A stretch of 5,716 bases of DNA. Origin: Porphyromonadaceae bacterium UBA7555. Lineage in GTDB: Bacteria; Bacteroidota; Bacteroidia; Bacteroidales; Muribaculaceae. Where the stretch lies: assembly GCA_002478045.1 (NCBI GenBank), contig DLLT01000011.1, positions 1 to 5,716 on the forward strand. Direction: 5' to 3'. Under the pieces are notes generated by a model. That model was not told the DNA's origin. It ran no database searches and was given only the letters and a program-made list of their open reading frames with translations. Both the position numbers and the translations under genes were made by a program. Positions 1 to 5,646 of this stretch are shown here, piece after piece; position 1 is the first letter of the stretch, and every line of letters begins with the position of its first letter.

Positions 1-37
1 ACCGTAGAGGTTAGCGGAGCTCACTTTTTCTCCGGGG

Positions 38-68
38 TTAGGGGTCTCGCAAAAAAAGCGTACCTTTG
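38..68 (+). promoter_or_regulatory. Predicted Bacteroidota-type promoter of guaA
   Basis: A perfect -7 box of the Bacteroidota form TAnnTTTG is seen as TACCTTTG at 61-68. A weak -33 candidate, TTAG (38-41, against the usual TTTG), sits 19 nt upstream, which is the normal spacing. Transcription would start at about 74-76, giving a leader of roughly 80 nt before the guaA ATG. The -7 box is convincing; the -33 box is not strong. Assignment to guaA is inferred from position and strand. Confidence 0.7.
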
Positions 69-76
69 CACTTATC

Positions 77-110
77 AAACGGTCATCGACTATAAACGGT
101 CATCGACTAC
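77..110 (+). repeat. 17-bp tandem duplication in the guaA leader
   Basis: The unit AAACGGTCATCGACTA plus one spacer base occurs twice head to tail (77-93 and 94-110). The 16 core bases are identical in both copies, and only the spacer base differs (T, then C). The duplication lies just downstream of the predicted transcription start, so both copies would be in the 5' end of the guaA mRNA. I recognise no riboswitch or known operator in it; it may simply be a recent slippage duplication. Confidence 0.9.
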
Positions 111-153
111 TTATTCTAAAAAAATCACCGCTACATCATCCACAGAAAAGACG

Positions 154-1677
154 ATGCCACTAAAAATCATTATCCTCGATTTCGGGTCGCAGACGACACA
201 GCTCATAGGCCGCCGCCTGCGCGAACTCGACACCTACTGCGAAATTCTACCCTACAATCGTATGCCTGCGGACGACCCCGATGTCATCGGCGTCATCCTC
301 TCGGGCAGTCCCTTCTCGGTCTACGACGATAAGGCCTTTAAGGTAGACACCGAAGCTCTTGTATCGCGCTACCCCGTACTGGGCATCTGCTACGGCGCCC
401 AACTGATGGCCTATCAACGCGGCGGACGTGTCGAGCCGGCTGCCACCCGCGAATATGGTCGCGCCATACTCAGCCGGGTGGACAGCTCCGACCCCCTGAT
501 GTCCGGCATCGAAGTCGGCGCACAAGTATGGATGAGCCACGGCGACACCATCACCGCCGTCGGCGAAGGCATGGACGTGGTGGCCTCCACCGACAAGGTA
601 CACGTAGCCGCATATCGCCGCCGCGATCGTCAATGCTGGGGCGTGCAATTCCATCCCGAGGTATTCCACAGCACCTGCGGCGTACAACTGCTGCGCAATT
701 TCGTGGTGGACATCTGCGGCTCGCGCTGCGAATGGACGCCCGCATCGTACATCGACAGCACCGTGGAGCAACTGCACCGTACCTTAGGCAACGACCGCGT
801 AGTACTGGGCCTGAGCGGCGGTGTGGACTCGTCCGTGGCCGCCGTACTGCTCAACCGCGCCATCGGCGACCGCCTCACCTGCATATTCGTAGACCACGGA
901 ATGTTGCGCAAAAACGAGTACGCCAACGTCCTGCGCGACTACCAAGGACTGGGGCTCAACGTCATAGGCGTCGATGCCTCCGCCAAATTCTTCGCCGAAC
1001 TGGCCGGCGTCACCGACCCCGAAGCCAAGCGCAAAATCATAGGCAAAGGCTTCATAGACGTCTTCGATGAAGAAGCACGTAAAATCAAGGACGTCAAGTG
1101 GTTGGCACAAGGCACGATATACCCCGACTGCATCGAGTCGCTCAGCATCACCGGCACCACCATCAAAAGCCACCACAACGTCGGCGGACTGCCCGAGAAA
1201 ATGCACCTGAAACTATGCGAACCGCTACGCTCGCTCTTCAAAGACGAGGTACGCGCCGTCGGACGGCAGCTGGGTATGCCCGAACACCTCATACGCCGCC
1301 ACCCCTTTCCCGGGCCGGGTCTGGCCGTACGCATACTGGGCGAAGTCACCCCCGAGAAGGTGCGCGTGCTCCAAGATGCCGATGACATCTTCATATCCAA
1401 GATGCGCAGTTACGGCCTGTACGATGACATCTGGCAGGCCGGCGTGATACTGCTTCCGGTACAGAGCGTCGGCGTCATGGGCGACGAGCGCACCTACGAA
1501 CAGGCCGTGGCCCTACGTGCCGTCACCTCCACAGACGCCATGACCGCCGACTGGGCTCGCCTACCCTACGACTTCCTGGCCGACGTCTCCAACACCATCA
1601 TCAACAGCGTCCGCGGCGTCAACCGCGTATGCTACGACGTCTCCTCAAAGCCGCCGAGCACCATCGAGTGGGAATGA
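154..1677 (+). CDS. guaA: GMP synthase (glutamine-hydrolysing)
   Basis: Cytosolic enzyme of purine synthesis that converts XMP, ATP and glutamine to GMP. The 507-residue protein is close to the short form of the family and looks complete. The N-terminal class I glutamine amidotransferase domain (about 1-190) has the nucleophile Cys79 in GICYG and the His167/Glu169 pair in QFHPE. The ATP pyrophosphatase domain (about 205-390) has the PP-loop SGGVDSS at 221-227. The C-terminal dimerisation and XMP-binding part includes HPFPGPGLAVR from 383 and ends in the family-typical SSKPPSTIEWE (497-507). ATG 154 is chosen because the conserved IIILDFGSQ strand begins four residues later; a purine-rich AGAAAAG lies just upstream. 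It has its own promoter and is separated from lpxD by 261 bp, so I read it as a single-gene unit. No missing residue or frameshift is visible. Confidence 0.98.
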   Translation: MPLKIIILDFGSQTTQLIGRRLRELDTYCEILPYNRMPADDPDVIGVILSGSPFSVYDDKAFKVDTEALVSRYPVLGICYGAQLMAYQRGGRVEPAATREYGRAILSRVDSSDPLMSGIEVGAQVWMSHGDTITAVGEGMDVVASTDKVHVAAYRRRDRQCWGVQFHPEVFHSTCGVQLLRNFVVDICGSRCEWTPASYIDSTVEQLHRTLGNDRVVLGLSGGVDSSVAAVLLNRAIGDRLTCIFVDHGMLRKNEYANVLRDYQGLGLNVIGVDASAKFFAELAGVTDPEAKRKIIGKGFIDVFDEEARKIKDVKWLAQGTIYPDCIESLSITGTTIKSHHNVGGLPEKMHLKLCEPLRSLFKDEVRAVGRQLGMPEHLIRRHPFPGPGLAVRILGEVTPEKVRVLQDADDIFISKMRSYGLYDDIWQAGVILLPVQSVGVMGDERTYEQAVALRAVTSTDAMTADWARLPYDFLADVSNTIINSVRGVNRVCYDVSSKPPSTIEWE

Positions 1678-1690
1678 GAATAATGTCGAT

Positions 1691-1709
1691 TGTGGAATGT
1701 GGAATGTGG
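1691..1709 (+). repeat. 7-bp tandem repeat TGTGGAA, about 2.7 copies
   Basis: TGTGGAA occurs at 1691-1697 and 1698-1704, followed by a partial TGTGG at 1705-1709, starting 14 bp after the guaA stop codon. The unit is one base away from the reverse complement of the ACATTCA array at 1794-1833 (TGTTGAA against TGTGGAA), so the two arrays could pair imperfectly in a read-through transcript. No function is known to me. Confidence 0.8.
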
Positions 1710-1739
1710 CTAACGCCGAAAAGGCTTGGAGTATATAAA

Positions 1740-1770
1740 GTCCTTAAAGACCTTAAGGTTCTTAAGGTCC
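1740..1770 (+). repeat. 9-bp degenerate tandem repeat containing a hairpin
   Basis: Three 9-bp units, GTCCTTAAA (1740-1748), GACCTTAAG (1749-1757) and GTTCTTAAG (1758-1766), are followed by a partial GTCC. The last two units form a perfect inverted repeat: GACCTTAAG, loop GTT, CTTAAGGTC (1749-1769). The hairpin is AT-rich and is followed by C-rich sequence rather than a T tract, so it does not look like a standard intrinsic terminator for guaA. Confidence 0.8.
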
Positions 1771-1793
1771 CGGCCCTCCCCAAGTCCTCGCCC

Positions 1794-1833
1794 ACATTCA
1801 ACATTCAACATTCAACATTCAACATTCAACATT
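1794..1833 (+). repeat. 7-bp tandem repeat ACATTCA, 5.7 copies
   Basis: Five perfect ACATTCA units (1794-1828) are followed by a partial ACATT (1829-1833), ending one base before the 40-bp palindrome. The perfection of the copies suggests a recently active slippage tract whose copy number could vary between strains. A 7-bp unit reads through all frames, and the apparent open frames across it are not genes. It lies 36 bp upstream of the -33 box of the lpxD promoter. Confidence 0.95.
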
Positions 1834-1834
1834 A

Positions 1835-1874
1835 CCAAATCTGTCTTGCGGCCCGGGCCGCAAGACAGATTTGG
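1835..1874. repeat. Perfect 40-bp palindrome
   Basis: Both 20-bp arms match exactly with no spacer; the centre lies between 1854 and 1855 in GCCCGGGC. The outer ends are CCAAAT and ATTTGG. As RNA it would form a stem of about 18 bp with a 4-nt loop; as DNA it could extrude a cruciform. The first T-rich stretch (TTTATTTT, 1883-1890) starts 9 nt after the right arm, so it is at best an atypical guaA terminator. The right arm contributes TTTG (1870-1873), the predicted -33 box of the lpxD promoter. A remnant or unit of a small palindromic repeat family is another possibility. Confidence 0.95.
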
Positions 1875-1901
1875 CTATGTCGTTTATTTTGCGTACTTTT
1901 G
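1870..1901 (+). promoter_or_regulatory. Predicted promoter of the lpxD-lpxC/fabZ-lpxA operon
   Basis: This is a full match to the Bacteroidota consensus: -33 TTTG (1870-1873), a 20-nt spacer, and -7 TACTTTTG (1894-1901). Transcription would begin near 1907-1909, leaving a leader of about 30 nt before the lpxD ATG at 1939. The -33 box is part of the right arm of the 40-bp palindrome. That this promoter drives the whole operon is inferred from the short gap and overlap between the following genes. Confidence 0.85.
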
Positions 1902-1938
1902 CGGTCGCATTCATATGTAATCATACACGACTTGACAC

Positions 1939-2967
1939 ATGCAGTTTACAGCAGAAATGTTAGCAGCCCTCGTCGGCGGCACCGTTGACGGCAACCCCCA
2001 AGCCGCAGTCAGCACCTTTGCCAAAATCGAAGAAGGGCATCCCGGCGCACTGTCATTCCTTGCCAATCCAAAATATACGCATTACATCTACGACACCCGG
2101 TCGACAATAGTGCTCGTGGCTTCAGACTTCGTGCCCGAGCGCCCCGTACAGGCCACCATGATACGCGTGGCCGACCCCTACAGCGCAGTCACCAAACTGA
2201 TGGAAATGGCCGCAGCAGCCATGACGCAGCACCCCGTCGGCATCGAACAGCCCAGCTATATCGCCGAGGGCATAGCCATAGACAAGGAGTCATACGTCGG
2301 CGCATTTGCATACATCGGCAAAGACGCCAAGATAGGACGCGGCGCCAAGATTTATCCCCAAGTGTACGTAGGCAACGGCGCCGTCATAGGCGAAGACACC
2401 GTGCTCTATCCCGGATGCCGCGTATACCCCGGATGCCATATCGGCGCACGCTGCATCATCCATGCCGGCGTCGTCATAGGTGCCGACGGCTTCGGCTTTG
2501 CACCCGACAGCGACGGCGTCTACCACAAAATACCGCAGATGGGCATCGTCGAAATAGGCGATGACGTCGAGATAGGCGCCAACACCACCGTAGACCGCGC
2601 CACCATGGGCGCCACTCGCGTAGGCCGCGGCACCAAGCTGGACAACCTGATACAGGTGGCGCACAACGTCACCGTGGGCGAGCATACCGTAGTGGCCGCC
2701 CAAGCCGGAATAGCCGGCAGCGCACACGTCGGCAGCCACTGCATGGTGGGCGGACAAGTGGGCATCGCCGGCCATATCGCCGTGGGCGACCGCACACAGA
2801 TAGGCGCCCAATCGGGCGTACCCAACAACGTCGCCCCCGGCAGCCGCATTATGGGATACCCTGCCGTACCCGCCGGCGAATTTGCCCGCCAAGCAGCGTA
2901 CATACGCCGCCTGGGCCAACTCTTTGACCGCGTCGGCGCCCTCGAGAAAAACGCCAAGCGACAGTAA
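1939..2967 (+). CDS. lpxD: UDP-3-O-(3-hydroxyacyl)glucosamine N-acyltransferase (LpxD)
   Basis: Third step of lipid A synthesis: transfers a (R)-3-hydroxyacyl chain from ACP to the free amine of UDP-3-O-acylglucosamine made by LpxC. It acts in the cytoplasm as a trimer. The 342-residue length is normal. Residues 1 to about 100 are the N-terminal domain, with the family stretch LSFLANPKYTHYIY at 38-51. From about 105 to 310 come left-handed beta-helix hexapeptide repeats (IGKDAKIGRGAKIYP type), with GADGFGFAP at 181-189. The expected catalytic His is His242 in QVAHNV, and a second conserved His is His279 in GIAGH. The C-terminal tail (about 315-342) looks helical (RQAAYIRRLGQLFDRVGALEK). ATG 1939 fits the family N-terminus and lies about 30 nt after the predicted transcription start; no Shine-Dalgarno sequence is visible, as is usual in this phylum. 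It is the first gene of the lipid A operon. Confidence 0.97.
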   Translation: MQFTAEMLAALVGGTVDGNPQAAVSTFAKIEEGHPGALSFLANPKYTHYIYDTRSTIVLVASDFVPERPVQATMIRVADPYSAVTKLMEMAAAAMTQHPVGIEQPSYIAEGIAIDKESYVGAFAYIGKDAKIGRGAKIYPQVYVGNGAVIGEDTVLYPGCRVYPGCHIGARCIIHAGVVIGADGFGFAPDSDGVYHKIPQMGIVEIGDDVEIGANTTVDRATMGATRVGRGTKLDNLIQVAHNVTVGEHTVVAAQAGIAGSAHVGSHCMVGGQVGIAGHIAVGDRTQIGAQSGVPNNVAPGSRIMGYPAVPAGEFARQAAYIRRLGQLFDRVGALEKNAKRQ

Positions 2968-3007
2968 TCACAGGTACGAAACAACACATAACACCATACA
3001 CGCCACA

Positions 3008-4393
3008 ATGAAACAGCTCACGCTCGCCAAGCCCTTTACGCTCCAAGGCAAAGGGCTGCATACAGGCCTCAATATCACGGCAACATTCAACCCCGCCGCC
3101 GAAGGTACCGGATACAAAATCCAACGTATCGACCTCGAAGGTCAACCCGTCATCCCCGCCGTAGCCGAAAACGTCGTAGCCACCAGCCGCGGCACCGTCG
3201 TCGGCATCGCCCCCGACATCACCGTCAGCACAATAGAACATGCTATGGCCGCACTCTACGCCGCCGGAATAGACAACGTGCTCATCAGTGTGGATGGCCC
3301 CGAAATGCCAATTCTGGACGGCAGCGCCGCAATATACACCCACGCCATAGCCCAAGCCGGACTTCAAGAGCAAGAAGCCGACAAAGAATTCTTTGTCGTA
3401 CGCCACAAAATCGAAGTCTCCGACCCCGAGACAGGCTCTAAAATCATAGTACTGCCCGACGAAGAATTCACCGCCGATGTGATGATCAACTTCGAGTCGC
3501 CCGTACTGCACAACCAGTATGCAAGCCTCGAGCACCTGAGCGACTTCGCCGACGAAATCGCCGCCAGCCGCACCTTCGTGTTCGTGCGCGAGATAGAACA
3601 ACTACTGGCCGCCAACCTCATCAAAGGCGGCGACCTTGACAACGCCATAGTCATCTACGACTCGCCCCTGAGCCAAGACAAGCTGGACCATATCGCCGAC
3701 ATCATGGGCGTACAGCACAAATGCATCACCGAGTACGGATACATCAACGAAACACCGTTGACACACGAAAACGAGCCCGCACGCCACAAGCTGCTCGACA
3801 TCATCGGCGACATCGCCCTGATAGGCGCCCCACTGCGCGGCCGCATCATCGCCACCCGCCCCGGACACACCATCAACACCCAACTCGCCAAGAAACTGCG
3901 CCGCGACGTACGCCGCATGGACGCCATAGCGCCCGTGTACGACCCCAACGCCGCACCCATACTGGACAACAACCAAATACGCGCCCTGCTGCCCCACCGC
4001 TACCCCTTCCTGCTGGTAGACAAAATCATCGAACGCAGCGAAAGCTACATCGTAGGCGTCAAAAACGTTACCACCAACGAGCCCTTCTTCCAGGGGCACT
4101 TCCCCCAAGAGCCCGTGATGCCCGGCGTACTTATGATCGAAGCTATGGCCCAGACCGGCGGACTGCTCGTGCTCGGCACCGTACCCGACCCGGAACGCTA
4201 CTCGACATACTTCATGAAAATAGACAATGTGAAATTCCGCCAAAAAGTCGTCCCCGGAGACACACTCCTGTTCCACGTATCCTTCATGACCGAGCTGCGC
4301 CGCGGCTGCGCCGTCATGAAAGGCCGCGCCTTCGTAGGCGAAAAACTCGTGACCGAATGCGAATTTATGGCACAAATCATCAAGAATAAATGA
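3008..4393 (+). CDS. lpxC/fabZ: Bifunctional UDP-3-O-acyl-GlcNAc deacetylase / 3-hydroxyacyl-ACP dehydratase (LpxC-FabZ fusion)
   Basis: A 461-residue fusion of two cytosolic enzymes. Residues 1 to about 305 are LpxC, the zinc deacetylase and committed step of lipid A synthesis: GLHTG at 17-20 region, TIEH with base Glu77 and zinc ligand His78, EPARHKLLD with zinc ligands His260 and Asp264, and the catalytic His287 in RPGHT. After a short linker (about 306-320), residues from about 321 are FabZ, the hot-dog dehydratase that turns (R)-3-hydroxyacyl-ACP into trans-2-enoyl-ACP: LLPHRYPFLLVDKI (328-341), catalytic His364 in GHFP and Glu378 in MPGVLMIEAMAQ, 14 residues apart as in stand-alone FabZ. 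All catalytic residues are present. The frame is open back to an ATG at 2882 inside lpxD, but LpxC homology starts at Met 3008 (MKQLTLAKPF), so the later start is chosen. The gap to lpxD is 40 bp without a promoter; the stop overlaps lpxA. Such fusions are known in Bacteroidota. Confidence 0.97.
   Translation: MKQLTLAKPFTLQGKGLHTGLNITATFNPAAEGTGYKIQRIDLEGQPVIPAVAENVVATSRGTVVGIAPDITVSTIEHAMAALYAAGIDNVLISVDGPEMPILDGSAAIYTHAIAQAGLQEQEADKEFFVVRHKIEVSDPETGSKIIVLPDEEFTADVMINFESPVLHNQYASLEHLSDFADEIAASRTFVFVREIEQLLAANLIKGGDLDNAIVIYDSPLSQDKLDHIADIMGVQHKCITEYGYINETPLTHENEPARHKLLDIIGDIALIGAPLRGRIIATRPGHTINTQLAKKLRRDVRRMDAIAPVYDPNAAPILDNNQIRALLPHRYPFLLVDKIIERSESYIVGVKNVTTNEPFFQGHFPQEPVMPGVLMIEAMAQTGGLLVLGTVPDPERYSTYFMKIDNVKFRQKVVPGDTLLFHVSFMTELRRGCAVMKGRAFVGEKLVTECEFMAQIIKNK
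4390..4393 (+). promoter_or_regulatory. ATGA stop-start overlap coupling lpxC/fabZ to lpxA
   Basis: The TGA stop of lpxC/fabZ (4391-4393) overlaps the ATG of lpxA (4390-4392) in the sequence AAATGA. This fixes the lpxA start, because the protein begins directly with the LpxA family N-terminus (AYVHPAAKIHPS). It also suggests translational coupling, with ribosomes re-initiating after finishing LpxC-FabZ. Coupling is inferred; the overlap is seen directly. Confidence 0.85.
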
Positions 4394-5166
4394 AACAGCC
4401 CTTAGCATACGTACACCCCGCAGCCAAGATACATCCAAGCGTCGTAATCGACCCCTTTGTCACCATTGACCAAAACGTCGAAATAGGCGAAGGCACACGC
4501 ATAGGCTCCAACGTCACCATCCTGGAAGGCGCACGTATAGGCCGCAACTGCACCATCTTTCCGGGTGCCGTCATCGGTGCAATACCTCAGGACCTCAAAT
4601 TCAGAGGCGAAGAGACATACGCCATCATCGGCGACAATACCACCCTGCGCGAATTTGTCACCGTCAACCGCGGCACAGCCTCCAAAGGCCGCACCGTTGT
4701 AGGCAACAACTGCCTGATTATGGCATACTCGCACATCGCCCACGACTGCTGCATAGGCAACAACATCATCATCTCCAACGCCACCCAACTGGCCGGCGAA
4801 GTCATCGTAGACGACTACGCCATCATCGGCGGCGGGACACTGGTGCACCAATTCTGCCACCTGGGCTCGCACATCATGATACAAGGCGGCGCACTCATCA
4901 ATAAAGACGTGCCCCCCTACGTCAAAGCCGCACGCGAACCCATATCCTATGCCGGCATCAACAGTATAGGCCTGCGCCGTCGCAACTTCTCCAGCGACAC
5001 CATCCGCGAGATACAGGACATCTACCGCTACCTATACCTCTCGGGGCTGAACGTCTCGGACGCTGTCGCCCGCATCGAGGCCGAGCTGCCGGCCACCCCC
5101 GAGCGCGACGAAATCATCATGTTTGTCCGCAACAGCAAACGAGGCATCATCAAAGGATACGTCTAA
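4390..5166 (+). CDS. lpxA: Acyl-ACP:UDP-N-acetylglucosamine O-acyltransferase (LpxA)
   Basis: First step of lipid A synthesis: moves a (R)-3-hydroxyacyl chain from ACP to the 3-OH of UDP-GlcNAc; a cytosolic trimer. The 258-residue length is typical. Residues 1 to about 185 are left-handed beta-helix hexapeptide repeats, with the family motif IPQDLKFRGEE at 65-75. The catalytic His is His118 in SHIAHDC, and the conserved VHQF follows at 152-155. The helical C-terminal domain (about 190-258) starts with the NSIGLRRRNFS stretch. Aligned from memory to E. coli LpxA with an offset of 7, Gly166 falls at the acyl-ruler position (E. coli Gly173). That is compatible with a long acyl chain, but the length cannot be read from sequence alone. 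It is the last protein gene of the operon; rnpB follows about 40 bp after its TAA. Confidence 0.97.
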   Translation: MKQPLAYVHPAAKIHPSVVIDPFVTIDQNVEIGEGTRIGSNVTILEGARIGRNCTIFPGAVIGAIPQDLKFRGEETYAIIGDNTTLREFVTVNRGTASKGRTVVGNNCLIMAYSHIAHDCCIGNNIIISNATQLAGEVIVDDYAIIGGGTLVHQFCHLGSHIMIQGGALINKDVPPYVKAAREPISYAGINSIGLRRRNFSSDTIREIQDIYRYLYLSGLNVSDAVARIEAELPATPERDEIIMFVRNSKRGIIKGYV

Positions 5167-5207
5167 ACAGACGCCGAAAGACATAGACATACCGACGAAG
5201 AGAAAAT

Positions 5208-5611
5208 GACGACGGGCAGAGGCGCGTCGCTCGTCAGGCAGAGAAGCCGTGAGGCCGACCTGCGCAGACGTGAGGAAAGTCCGGGCAACACAGAGCACCA
5301 TACTTGCTAACGGCAAGATGTCGGAAACGGCATAGTAGTGTGACAGAAAATAACAGCCGACAACGTCGGCAATGGTGAAAAGGTGGGGTAAGAGCCCACC
5401 GGGAGACATGGCGACATGACTCGCCGCACACCTTATGGGTTGCAAGGTCAAGTATACCGGCATTTAAGGGCTGCTCGTCCATTGCCGGGGGGTAGACCGC
5501 TAAAGCGACCGTGGCGACACGGCGCTCAGATAAATGACGTGCATGGCCCCGTCCGGTCCCCACATGGGATACCGAGGGCTTACAGAACCCGGCTTACATC
5601 CGCCCGCCGTC
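5208..5611 (+). ncRNA. rnpB: RNase P RNA (bacterial class A type)
   Basis: Catalytic RNA of RNase P, which trims the 5' leaders of tRNA precursors. The universal core is clear: GAGGAAAGTCCGGGC (5272-5286, P4 5' strand), a GGTGAAAAGGTGGGGTAAGAGCCCACCG block (5374-5401), AGATAAATGAC (5528-5538) and ACAGAACCCGGCTTAC (5582-5597, P4 3' strand; CCGGG 5281-5285 pairs with CCCGG 5588-5592). P2 may be CGTC/GACG (5225-5228, 5267-5270). A P18-like stem CCGTG-GCGA-CACGG (5509-5522) has a GNRA loop, extended by AGCG/CGCT. GGT at 5491-5493 is the candidate that pairs with the tRNA CCA end. An extra hairpin at 5546-5579 resembles P19. The ends are set by P1 pairing (5208-5217 with 5602-5611) and are approximate to several nt; pairing can be traced out to 5197 and 5622. 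No clear promoter is seen just upstream. Confidence 0.95.
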
Positions 5612-5634
5612 CTTTTCGCTTCATCCTCTTTTTT
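5602..5634 (+). terminator. Probable 3' end and termination region of rnpB
   Basis: The 3' strand of the long terminal helix (5602-5622, paired with 5197-5217 at 18 of 21 positions) is followed by CATCCTC and then a run of six T residues (5629-5634). A T4 run also lies at 5613-5616. There is no compact local GC hairpin directly before the T6 run, so this would be an atypical terminator in which the rnpB end helix serves as the stem. RNA 3' processing is an alternative reading. Confidence 0.45.
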
Positions 5635-5646
5635 CCCGAGACTCGA

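Noticed and set aside
69..153. Purine riboswitch in the guaA leader
   Set aside because: The leader is too short and lacks the three-stem aptamer core; only the 17-bp duplication is present.
528..1070. Open frame in a second reading frame within guaA
   Set aside because: It is an Arg-rich shadow of guaA with no start signal or recognisable domain.
1794..1833. CRISPR-like repeat array
   Set aside because: The units are 7 bp and directly adjacent, with no spacers and no cas genes nearby; this is a simple tandem repeat.
1629..1988. Plus-strand open frames across the guaA-lpxD spacer
   Set aside because: They translate the 7-bp and 9-bp repeats (FNIQHSTFNIQH, VLKDLKVLKV), overlap guaA and lpxD in the wrong frame, and have no family resemblance.
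2882..3007. Upstream ATG at 2882 as the start of lpxC/fabZ
   Set aside because: It would add 42 residues unlike any LpxC and overlap lpxD by 86 bp. LpxC homology begins exactly at Met 3008.
2849..4438. Two adjoining long minus-strand open frames opposite lpxC/fabZ (2849-3601 and 3602-4438)
   Set aside because: They are mirror frames created by the C-rich third positions of the plus-strand genes. Their composition is low in diversity (many A, V, Y, G, D), with no recognisable motif, while the plus strand is a complete, conserved gene.
5118..5125. CATGTTTG inside the end of lpxA as a -7 box for rnpB
   Set aside because: It matches 7 of 8 positions of TAnnTTTG, but no TTTG or TTG lies at the expected -33 distance (about 5094), and such a near match is easily found by chance.
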